From: Letharia columbiana
Taxonomy: Eukaryota > Ascomycota > Lecanoromycetes > Lecanorales > Parmeliaceae
DNA: 64,000 nt
Direction of reading: 5' to 3'
Assembly (NCBI RefSeq): GCF_014066305.1
Contig: NW_023501044.1
Coordinates: forward strand, 1,230,283-1,294,282
Every line of letters starts with the position of its first letter. The first letter of the stretch is position 1. This document shows positions 26,589 to 37,750 of the stretch, piece after piece. The position numbers and the translations under genes were made by a program. The notes below the pieces were generated by a model. That model worked only from the letters and a program-made list of their open reading frames with translations, did no database searches and was not told the origin of the DNA.

Positions 26589-26600
26589 ATTAATTTATAA
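26589..26600 (+). other. Direct repeat left of X copy in Ty3-2
   Basis: ATTAATTTATAA here is repeated exactly at 28,712-28,723 on the other side of the X copy. It could be a 12-bp target duplication, although in so AT-rich a context part of it may be chance. Confidence 0.55.
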
Positions 26601-28711
26601 TTAATATATATAAAAGAATAAGATAGAGCTAAGTTTAAAATTCTTGAATTTATATATATAGTTAATTATAAATTCGAGATTATTATATCTTTTAATTAAA
26701 CTTATTAAATTAACTCGCTAGCTCTCTTAAGCTCTCTTATTAAAAATTTATATATAGAAATCTTATACTCTAAAATAACTAGCTTTCTACTAATACTATT
26801 TCTTTATAATTTCATAAATTATAAAGTTTAATATACGCTTTCTAACGCTATAAAATTAATAAAGTTTAGTCTACTATTAATAAGTTAAATTAATATTTAA
26901 ATATCATAGTTATATTAAACGCGTTCGAAATTAAATAATAATTCTTTTATCTATTTATATAATTATATTTCTTCTATAATTCTATTAATCTATTAATTAT
27001 AAATAAATTCGCTTTCGATATCTCTCGTTTAAATATTACTAAGTATCTAAGATATATATTTCTTTTATTTATCTTTTAAATCTTCTATTAATATTCTTAG
27101 ATTATCTTTTAATAAATTTATTATTACTAATAATCGAGGTTGTAAGCGAGCTTAATAGCTATCTATTACTACTTATAAACGTATTAAAAAACTTTTAAAA
27201 AGAGCTTAAACGAATATATTCTTCTTTATATACTTCTTTTAAGTTAACGATAGATAAATTAAACTAATATTTAAATATTATAATTATATTAAATACATTC
27301 GAGATCGAATAATAATCCTTTTATCTATTTATATAATTATTTTTCTTTTATTATTCTATTAATTCTATTAATTCTATTAATTCTATTAACTTTACTAATA
27401 TAAATATATTTATCTTCGATACTCTTATACTTAATTAAATAAGAGAAGAATCTATAATAAGCGAATATAAAGAATATTATAAAGATTATTATAGAGATAG
27501 TTATTAGTAATAATAATATAATAAACTTACTCTCTATAATCTTATATTAATTTACTTAATTAATATAAGAGAAGTTAATATAGTAAACGAATATAAAGAA
27601 TACTACGAAGAAATTAAATAATAATAAAATTTTTAATATTAAGAATACGACTTAGCTCTTTAAAATCCTACGTTATATACTCTCTACGTTTTTATATTAG
27701 ATTATTATTTAATAAGCGAAGAATACTACTATAATTTAATCTATTATCTCTACTATATTAAGAAATAAGAGAAGAAATTATAATAAATAAATATAAAGAA
27801 TACTACGAAGAATATTATAGAGAATATTATGAAGAAACTAAGTAATAATAAGATTATTATTATTAGAAATACGACTTAGCTCTCTAAGATCTTATATTAT
27901 ATACTCTTTATAATTTTATATTAAATTAATATATAATAAGCGAAGAATATTACTATAACTTAATTTATTATTTTTACTATATTAATATAATATATTACTA
28001 TAATAATATTATAAGAGAAGAATCTACTACGATAATTATAGTTAATTTAATCTCTATAGAAGAAATATCGAATAATATATATTTAGATAAATTAAAATCA
28101 TTCGATATCTATAACTATTTTATTATTCGAAAGATTTTACTATGATAGAAGATATTATAAAATTTATACTACTAATTAATACGTTATCTTTATTTCTTTT
28201 TAATATTTTACTTAGAAGAGAAGAATTTACTACGATAATTATAGCTAATTAAATCTCTATAAAAGAAATATTAAATGATATATATTTAAATGAATTAAAA
28301 TTATTCGATATCTTACTCTAATAGCTATTTTATTATTTTAAAGATTTTACTACGATAGAAGATAATATAAGATTTATACCACTAATTAATAAGTTATCTC
28401 TATTTCTTTTCGATATTTTAATACTTCTTATTATAAGAGAATAGTCTTTCTCTATTTTTTATAGATAATTATTATAAATTAATTCTCTATACTTAATATA
28501 TCTTTCTAATTAAATCTTAATGCGCCTCTCTTTATATATATATATCTATATATTATATAGATTAAATTAATTTTATAATAGTAAAAGTATATTAAAAACG
28601 TATAATAAGCGATTAGAGTTCGATTTAACTTAGAGCTAGAGCTAAAATTTAATTTAACTTAAAAGAATTTAACTTTATAAATTTAATTTATAGGCCTTTA
28701 CTTATATCTAT
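26601..28711 (-). repeat. X repeat, copy A, inserted in Ty3-2 (minus orientation)
   Basis: 2,111 bp lying between the Ty3-2 integrase region and its 3' LTR, flanked by 12-bp direct repeats. It is the inverse of 31,451-33,816, and internally it contains several units of roughly 200 bp that mirror the tandem array at 32,001-32,930. It has the common TTAATATATATA end on the left and a TTTATAGGCCTTTACTTAT end on the right. The two ends are not inverted repeats of each other, there is no coding frame and no LTR pair, so I leave the class open. Confidence 0.7.
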
Positions 28712-28864
28712 ATTAATTTATAAAAAAATCTTTAATTTATTATAAAATACTAAATTAATATATCTAAAAATATTACTTTATATATATTTAAATATATATT
28801 TTATAAGATCGATATCTACTATATAGTAGTTATCGTTAAAACTTTAAATTAAAAAAAAGAGTAA

Positions 28865-29037
28865 TATTATAATTTTAATAATCTTATTTATACTATAATC
28901 TAATTAGACTTAGCGTATTAAAATCTTTTAATCTTTTTATCTTATTATAAAGTTTATATTTATAATAATTTTATATAAATAGTATTCTCTTTATATTATA
29001 ATATATAGTTATTATATATATTATTAAATCTCTAATA
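28865..29037 (+). repeat. 3' LTR of Ty3-2, copy A
   Basis: 173 bp, the partner of 18,448-18,619. A purine run ends at 28,864, and the TATCG target duplication follows at 29,038-29,042. Confidence 0.85.
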
Positions 29038-29042
29038 TATCG

Positions 29043-30301
29043 ATTTAATTAAAAAATATTCTTTATTATAAAATCTTTATAATCTTATTTAACTTTTAAA
29101 AATTTTATATAATAAAGTTATATATCGAAAATAAATTAAAGTTTAAAATTTTAATTTTAATTTAAAAGAGTAGCTAGCTTAAAAATTTATACTTTATAAA
29201 AAATTAATTATATAAAAAAATAAGAATAGCGTTAGATATTTTATTATATAGAATATATATTAAATATATAAAAATCTTAAAAAATATATAAGACTTATAT
29301 ATAAAAAGTTTATTATTATTTAAAAGAGTATAAAAGATAGAATATACTCTAATAAGCTAGTAAAAGATATTAAAGAAAAAACGATATAATATTATTATCT
29401 AAAAAACGTCTATTTAAATAATTATAGAATTTTAAAAGATTAAAAAATTCTAAAGAGTTTTCTATTAGATAAATAATAAATACTTAAAAAGTTATAGTTT
29501 CTTCTAATAGAATTCGAGCTAACTTTATATCTTAATTAAATATTAACTATAATCTCGATATTAGATTCTCTTAAATAAACTCTATTAAAAGCTTTCTTAA
29601 TTAATATCTTATAACTATATAATTAATCTCGTTATTAAACTCTATCTTAATATTATTAATAATAAATACTTCGAAAATTAAATACTTTAAAAACATAATA
29701 TTAATAAAATTAAAAAGCGAGATTAAATTATTTAAATAAGTCGTTAAACTATCTATTACTATTATTTTTTTTTAATTATAAAATTTAAGTTTTAATAATT
29801 TTCGATTTATATTAGAATAACGCGATAATAATCTTAATAGATAAATTTCTAATAATAAAGATAACGACGACTATAGTAAATAGAATATAGATTAAATAGA
29901 ATATTAACGTTATTTTATAAAAAATAATAATACTATTAAAACTCTCGCGGCGAAGTTCTTTAATCTAAAATTACTAGTCGCTTAATATAAAATTTAAAAC
30001 TTAAATTTAATATAATACTTAAAGAATAGATAAGTCTAAGAGATAATATTTAAATTAATAAAATTTCTAATACTATAATTACCCGCTAATATCTATCTTA
30101 AATTTATTAATATTTTTTATAGATTTTTCTTTATAAAATAAGCTTTCTTTTAAAAAAGAAAGATATTATAACTATAGCTATATCTATCGTCAAAAATATT
30201 AAAGCTTAATATAACTTAATATAACTTAATACTTAATATCTTAGCTAATAGATTTCGTTAGAAGAATTATTAACTTTATATTAAAAATATTATATAACTA
30301 T
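29043..30301. other. AT-rich sequence right of Ty3-2, no gene recognised
   Basis: About 1.26 kb that continued from 18,442 before Ty3-2 inserted. A slightly GC-richer patch around 29,940-29,985 is conserved in copy B. I see no recognisable coding frame or element boundary. The next sequence at 30,302 is the TA flank of Y2. Confidence 0.4.
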
Positions 30302-30544
30302 TAATCGAAAAGATATAGAGTATTTTATAATATATTTTATATTAAGTAATATTATATTATATTCGAATATAATATAAATAGAGTTAAATACTATACTATT
30401 TTTCTAATATAGATTTAAGATCTTAGCGAGATATTTTACGATATAATATATCTATAATATTATATTATAAAATAATATATATATAAGATATCTCTATTAA
30501 GATTTCTATATTTAAAAGTATAAGTAGTTATTTTAATTATTATT

Positions 30545-31450
30545 CTAGTTAACTATAACTATTACTATTATCTATTATAACTATTATTATTATAACTATT
30601 ACTATTATAACTATTTCTATTATAATTACTTTTATTATAATTATCTCTATTATAATTATTTCTATTATAAATACTTCTATTATAATTACTTCTATTATAA
30701 TTATCTCTATTATAATTACTTCTATTATAACTATTTTTATTATAATTATCTCTATTATAGCTATTTCTATTATAACTATTACTAATATAATTATTATTAT
30801 TATAACTATTATATAATAATAAACTATTTTAATAATAAATAATAATAGCTATAATAGTAGTAGTTATAATAATAATAGCTATTAGAATATAAAACGAATA
30901 AATTAATTCTCTAGAATCTCTTCGAGATTAGATTTTAAATATAGTATAAAATTAGATAGCTAAAAAATATAATAGCTAAGATACGCGAGAATTATATTTT
31001 AATAATAGATATAATAATAGTAGATATAATAATAATAGATATAATAATAGTAAATATAATAATAATAGATATAATAATAGTAATTATAATAGTAATAGCT
31101 ATAATAATAATAGCTATTAAAATATAAAACGAACGAATTAATTCTCTAAAATCTCTTCGAGATTAAATTTTAAATATAGTATAAAATTAGATAGCTAAAA
31201 AATATAATAACTAGAATATATAAGAGTTATATTTCGATAATAGATATAATAATAATAGATATAATAGTAGTAGATATAATAATAATAGATATAATAGTAA
31301 TAGATATAGTAATAATAGATATATTAGTAATAGATATAATAGTAATAGATATAATAGTAGTAGATATAATAATAGTAGATATTAAAAGTAATAGCTATAG
31401 TAGAGATAGCTATAATAAGTAATTATAATAATAATAGTTATAATAGTAAT
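30545..31450. repeat. Minisatellite core of Y2, copy A
   Basis: TATAACTATTACTAT-type 15-bp units at 30,545-30,810 give way to reverse-complement-type units (ATAATAGTAGATATA-like) at 30,830-30,890, 31,010-31,115 and 31,245-31,450. A unique segment of about 120 bp, related to 13,440-13,560, occurs twice in tandem near 30,892 and 31,118 with a spacing of about 226 bp. Confidence 0.8.
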
Positions 31451-34400
31451 AGCTATAAGTAAAAACCTATAAATTAAATTTATAAAGTTAAATTTTTCTA
31501 AGTTAAATCGATATTTAGCTTTAGCTCTAAGTTAAATCAAACTCTAATCACTTACTATACGTTTTTAATCTATATATAAATATATATATACAAAGAGAGA
31601 TACGCTAAGATTTAATTAAAAAGATATATCGAGTATAAAGAATTAATTTATAATAATTACTTATAAAAAATAGAGAAAGACTATATTCTTATAATAAGAA
31701 GTATTAAAATATCGAAAAGAAATAAAGATAATATATTAATTAATAATATAAATTTCATATTATCTTCTATCGTAGTAAAATCTTTCGAATAATAAAATAG
31801 CTATTAGAGTAAGATGTCGAATAATTTTAATTCATTTAAATATATATCGTCTAATATCTCTTCTATAGAGACTTAAATAATTATAATTATCGTAATAAAT
31901 TCTTCTCTTATAACGTTATTATAGTAATATATTATATTAATATAGTAGAAATAATAGATTAAATTATAGTAGTATTCTTCGCTTACTAAATAATAATTTA
32001 ATGTAAAATCTTAAAGAGCTAAGTTATATTCTTAATAATAATAATTTTATTACCGCTTAATTTCTCCGTAGTATTCTTCGCAATATTCTCCACATTAGCC
32101 TATTATAGTTTCTTCTCTTACTTCTTCTCTTATAGAGTATTAAACTAAGTAACTAGTTAAATAACTAATTAAGTAACTAGCTAAGTAGCTAACTAAATAA
32201 ATAACTAATATAATATAAAATCTTAAAGAGCTAAGCCGTATTCTTAACGATAATAACCTTATTACCGCTTAGTTTCTTCGTAGTATTCTCCGTAATATTC
32301 TCCGTATTTACCTATTATAGTTTCTTCTCTTACTTCTTCTTTTATAGAGTATTAGATTAAATAACTAACTTAGTAACTAACTAAGTAAATAACTAAATAA
32401 TATAAGATCTTAGAGAGCTAAGCCGTATTCTTAACGATAATAGCTTTATTACCGCTTAGTTTCTCTATAATATTCTCCATATTTACTAGTTATAGTTCCT
32501 TCTCTTACTTCTTCTCTTATAAAGTATTAAATTAAGTAACTAGCTAAGTAATTAACTAAGTAAATAACTAATATAACGTAAGATCTTAAAGAGCTAAGCC
32601 GTATTCTTAATAATAATAACCTTATTATCGCTTAGTTTCTCCGTAGTATTCTCCGTAATATTCTCCGCATTTATCTATTATAGTTTCTTCTCTTACTTCT
32701 TCTCTTATAGAGTATTAGATTAAGTAATTAAGTAAGTAAATAATTAATATAACGTAAAATATCAAAGAGCTAAACCGTATTCTTAACGATAATAATCTTA
32801 TTATTACTTAGTTTCTTCGTAGTATTCTTCATATTTATCTATTATAGTTTCTTCTTTTACTTCTTTTTTTATAAAGTATTAGATTAAGTAGCTAGCTAAG
32901 TAACTAATTAAATAAATAATTAAATAACTAACTAATTAATAATTTAATTAAGTAAATTATTAAGCTAATAAAATAGATAGTATTAATTAAATAATTAATC
33001 GAGTATTATTAACTTAAGAGAAGTATATAGAGAAGAATAATAGCTATAAATCCGTTTAGACTCTTTTTAAGAGTCTTTTAACGCGTTTATAAGTAGATAA
33101 ATACGTTTTAAGAAGTAATATCGCTAAGTTAAAAGATATTATTACTAGCTTAAAAGAAGAATATAAAAAAAAATATATTCATTTAAGCTCTTTTAAAGAG
33201 CTTTTTAGCGCGTTTATAAGTAGTAATAAATAGTTATTAAACTCGCTTACGGCCTTAATTATTAATAATAGTAAATTCGTTAAAAGATATTTTAAGAGCG
33301 TTAATAGAGACTCTAAAAGACAAATAAAAAAAGTATATATATCTAAGATGTTAAGTAATCTTTCCGCGAGGGGTATCGAGAATAATTATATTTATATTAA
33401 TAAAATTAATAGAATTAATAGAATAATAAAAGAAGAATAATTATATAAATAGATAAAAGAATTATTATTATTTAATTTCGAACGCGTCTAATATAACTAT
33501 TATAACTATTATATTTAAATATCTATTTAATCTATTAATAGTAGATTAAACTTTATTATTTTTATAGCGTTAGAAAGTATAAAGCGAGCTTTATAATTTA
33601 TAAAATTATTAAGTAACTATATATATCGCAAGCTACGTACTTTAAATTATAGAATTTCTATATATAAATTTTTAATAAAGAGAGATGCGAGATAGCTATT
33701 AGACTAACTTAGCCGATCTAATTAAAAAGCGTATAAGATTTGAATTAATAATTAACTATATATATAAATTCAAGATTTTTAAGCTTAGCTCTATCTTATT
33801 CTTTTATATATATTAATTATTTGATATTTCTTCTATAGAGATCTAATTAACTATAATTATCGTAATAGATTCTTCTCTTATAACGTTATTATAGTAATAT
33901 ATCGTACTATATTAATATAGTAAGAATAATAAATTAAGTTATAGTAGTATTCTCCGCTTACTAAGTAATAATTTAATATAAAATCATAGAGAGTATATAA
34001 CATAGGATCTTAGAGAGCTAAGTCGTATTTTTAACGATAATAATCTTATTATTACTTAGTTTCTTTATAGTATTCTCTATAATATTCTCCGTAGTATTCT
34101 TCGCATTTATCTATTATAGTTTCTTCTCTTATTTCTTAATATAATAAGAATAATAGACTAAGTTATAGTAGTATTCTTCGCTTACTAAATAATAATTTAA
34201 TATAAAACTATAGAGAGTATATAATATAGAATCTTAGAGAGCTAAGTCGTATTTTTAGTACTAAAAATCTTATTATTACTTAATTTCTTTATAGTATTCT
34301 TTATATTTACCTATTATATTAACTTCTCTTATATTAATTAAATAAATTAATATAAGATCGTAGAGAGTAGATCTATTATATTATTACTACTAATAACTAT

Positions 34401-34917
34401 CTTCATAATATTCTCCGTAGTATTCTTTATAGTATTCTTTATATTCGTCTATTATAGATTCTTCTCTTATTTAACTAAATATGAGAGTATCGAGAATAAA
34501 TATATTTATATTAATAAAATTAATAGAATAATAAAAGAAGAATAGTTATATAAATAGATAAAAGAATTATTATTTGATCTTAAACGCGTCTAATATAACT
34601 ATTATAACTATTATATTTAAATATTTATTTAATTTACTAATAGTAGACTAAACTTTATAATTTTTATAGCGTTAGAAAGCGTAAAATAAGCTTTATAATT
34701 TAAGAAATTATAAAATAACTATATATATCGTAAGCTAAGTACTTTAAAATATAAAACTTATATATATAAATTTTTAATAAGAAAGGTATAAGAGAGTTAT
34801 TAAGCTAACTTAGTCGGTTTAATTAAAAAGCGTATAGAACTCGAATTAATAATTAACTATATATATAAATTTAAGATTTTTAAACTTAATTCTATCTTAT
34901 TCTATTATATATATTAA
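31451..34917 (+). repeat. X compound, copy A (plus orientation)
   Basis: A full-length X in plus orientation (31,451-33,816) ends in TATATATTAA. It is followed at once by a second, shorter right part of X (33,817-34,917) ending in the same motif, so the X 3' region is present twice in a row. The first X is the inverse of 26,601-28,711, giving two arms of about 2.1-2.3 kb in opposite orientation 2.7 kb apart. No coding frame. Confidence 0.7.
32001..32930 (+). repeat. Tandem array within X, copy A
   Basis: Five units of about 175-210 bp start near 32,001, 32,212, 32,399, 32,573 and 32,749. Each contains AAATCTTAAAGAGCTAAG, a GTATTCTCCG-like segment, a TTCTTCTCTTACTTCTTCTC pyrimidine run and a string of TAAGTAACTA units. 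Confidence 0.85.
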
Positions 34918-35235
34918 TTATAGATATATTATATAGTAATATATATCGCTAATATTTCGAATCTATATTAAAAAAAAATATAATATTTAACTTTATTTAT
35001 ACTATATTCGAATATAATATAATATTATTTAATATAAAATATAAGTATTATACTTAAATAATAAATAAAAACTTTAAAAAATTATTAAAAAAATCTATTT
35101 AAATTAGTATATATAATAGAATAAGATAAGACTAAGCTATAAAATCTTAAATTTATATATATAATTAATTATAAATTTATTAGATCTACGCTTTTTAATT
35201 AGATATCGTAAATAAAGAAATTAGCGTTTATAATT

Positions 35236-35511
35236 TATAAGAGCGTAGTTTATTAGCGATTAGCTAGCGAATATAGACTATAAAGAATATAGAGTCGTTA
35301 TAAAATTTAATAGTATATTTAATAGTAGAATTAATCTCTAAGAAATATTAAAATTTTAAGATATATAAAGTAAATCTATATTCGCTAAACTTCTAGATAT
35401 ATAAGATATATTATTAAAATTAGATTCTAAAAGAAATTTTAATATAATATATATAATATTAAAGTCTTAGTATAAGTAGCGTTAAGATTTATAATAGTAT
35501 TAGACTTAATA
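35236..35511 (-). repeat. 3' LTR of Ty3-3, copy A
   Basis: 276 bp, a direct repeat of 42,078-42,353 of identical length. On the minus strand it is the downstream LTR. The purine-rich minus-strand sequence just upstream (complement of 35,512-35,535) fits a degraded polypurine tract. Confidence 0.88.
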
Positions 35512-37750
35512 ATTATTTTCTCTTCTAGATTCTAATTCTTAAACGTCTAAATAAATAAAATATTTATTAAAGAACCTTTATATTCTAATAGAAAAAGAAA
35601 GAAAAAGAATTAATTTATTATAATATCGTTTAAATAAAGCGATAGAACTAATTATTACGCGCTATAGACGCGCTATTAATATATTATATAATAATATTAA
35701 TACTACTCTTAAAAATAATATCGCTTCTATAATATTAATTAATAATAATTTATAATAAGTTAATATACTTAATATTAGCGTTTTTATAGCGCTAATTAAT
35801 AATCTCTATAGCGAATAAATATTTAATTTAAAAATTTATAATAAACTCTTAAAAGTTTAATAGATAAAAGAAAATAGAATAATTTTTCTATAAGCGATAT
35901 TATTTTTATAATATATTAAGTTAATAGCGAAGTAATATAGTAATAATCTCTATTATAAATATTCGAAGAAAATAATTAATAGAGCGACGCGTTCGCGATA
36001 ATATTTATAATTATTAATTAATAATAATAGTAGAATAATAATAATAGCTAGATAACGCGACTCTATAGATAATAATAAAATATTATTATATTACTAATAT
36101 CTATATTATTAGATATTATTCGCTAATATTACTATTATAATAAAGAATATAAAAACTCCCTTTAAATTATTTATTTTTATTCTTTATAACTTTTAATATC
36201 TTTTTTATAAGTGTTTACTTTAATATTATAATATTAATATTATTATAATATATCTTATTATACTAATAATATATCTCTCTTTACTATAAATATCTTATTA
36301 TTATTAATCGCGTTAATACGTAAAGTAATAATTTTATAATATCTTTTTTTAATAATAATAATAACTTTAATAATAAGTATATAGTTATCTTATAGACGCG
36401 ATTACTAATCTCTAACTATTTCTATTATTATCGCTTCGTATATATAATTACTAATAAATTCTAATATTTAATTTATTATATAAATTTTATTTTTATTAAA
36501 ATAACGATTTATATATTTAAGATAAGTCTTTTTCTTATAATAATTATAAGATCGAAAAACGCGATATTAGTCGCTATATTAAAATCTCTTTATATCTTTA
36601 AAGATAGATAAGAAAATCGATATAATATTATTATCGCGTTAAATAATCTTAGTAAATATCTTATTAATAAACTAAGCTCGATAAAAAGATTACTTAATAG
36701 TATAAATTATAGAAATATATAATAGCGATAACTTCGATCGCTCTTATTATAATTATAGATTTTTAAAATTAATTTATAATAATAAATAAGCGTATAGCAA
36801 AGTTAAAGAAAATTAATAAGTTATTAAAAAAGAAATTTAAGAGCCTTTATTAATATATAGCGAATATCGATAAATACTAACTCGATAATTATATTTTAAT
36901 TATCTTCTTATTAAAATAATAAATTAATAAATTTAATTTAGAATCTAATAATAAGATAATAAAGAATATTTAAATAGCGATTTCTTTTTAGTAATAGCGC
37001 TAATATAAGATCTTTAAATAATTTTTTAATAACTACTCTAGATAAAAATATATCTATATTAATAGTATATATTCTCTTTATAATAGAGTTTAATAGATAG
37101 CTAAATAATATAATTATTTAATTAATTTATATCTTAATAATAGTAAGTATAGAGGAATACGCGTATAATATAAGTATTATCTAGAAATATATCTAATCTA
37201 ATCGATATTTATATCTTATTTTATTATATTCGCTTACTCGTTATTAATTTATATAATTAAATAAACTCTTTAATAATAAGAGATTTATTATTATTTATTA
37301 ATTATTATTTATACTTATTACTCGTTTATTTATAGACTTAAATTAACTTATTAATACTTATAAGTTTATTATTTAATAGTTATTAGTTATACTCTTTATC
37401 TTAATTAATTTATTTAACTTTATATTAAACACTTTTTTAATATTTAATCTTATTAATAATTTCTTTAATTTTCTAAAACTTATTATTTTTAATAAGCTTA
37501 AAAGTTAATATAAAGATACTTCCTATATTATCGTAATCGCGATTATAATAAAATTTTAATAACGATATATAAAAGATATTATAGATTTTATATATTAAGA
37601 AAAAAAGTAAACGATATATCTACGCTTCTATCTTATCTATAATTTAAAATAATCTTATAAATTTATAAGATAACTTCTTATTTAGATATTTTAATTTTAA
37701 ATACTTAATTATTAATATTATTAAATTATCTATCTTATAGCTTTAAGATT
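35512..37750 (-). other. Ty3-3 region downstream of integrase
   Basis: About 2.2 kb between integrase and 3' LTR. It could include a chromodomain extension, a 3' untranslated region or a further nested insertion. I could not read any domain. Small GCG/CGC-containing patches (for example 35,975-35,995) recur in copy B. Confidence 0.4.

Larger units (their letters stand above)
18448..29037 (+). mobile_element. Ty3-2, copy A: Ty3/gypsy element with nested insertions
   Basis: A 10.6-kb interval bounded by 172/173-bp direct LTRs and TATCG target duplications, with plus-strand RT, RNase H and integrase. It is swollen by at least two insertions: M1 (23,602-24,413) within RNase H and an X repeat (26,601-28,711) between pol and the 3' LTR. 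Subtracting these leaves about 7.7 kb, still long for the group. The roughly 4 kb between the 5' LTR and RT suggests further unrecognised insertions or a large gag. A short purine-rich run at 28,845-28,864 precedes the 3' LTR. Confidence 0.88.
30304..35045. mobile_element. Y2, copy A: foldback element split by X compound
   Basis: 30,304-30,560 matches the left arm of Y1 and starts with the same ATCGAAAAGATATA terminus after a TA. The minisatellite core follows to about 31,450. The sequence at 34,918-35,045 is the reverse complement of the left arm, which is where the right arm should be, but its last part is lost. Between them lies X material (31,451-34,917). This is best read as a Y element into which X inserted. 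Confidence 0.6.
18472..37326 (+). repeat. Large segmental duplication, copy A
   Basis: Everything from 18,472 to at least 37,326 recurs at 45,112-64,000 in the same order and orientation. The offset drifts only from 26,640 to 26,674 bases. In the first 300 aligned bases (18,481-18,780 against 45,121-45,420) there are 5 differences, all transitions. The block includes Ty3-2 with M1 and X inside, Y2 with the X compound, and the start of Ty3-3. Copy A continues past 37,326, but the window ends before its partner does. Confidence 0.95.

Noticed and set aside
29940..29985. Possible gene remnant in a slightly GC-richer patch
   Set aside because: It is only tens of bases long, with no frame or motif extending from it on either strand.
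26601..33816. A single DNA transposon with 2-kb terminal inverted repeats
   Set aside because: The left arm lies inside Ty3-2 and the right arm outside it, with the 3' LTR and target duplication between them, so the two arms are separate X copies in opposite orientation.
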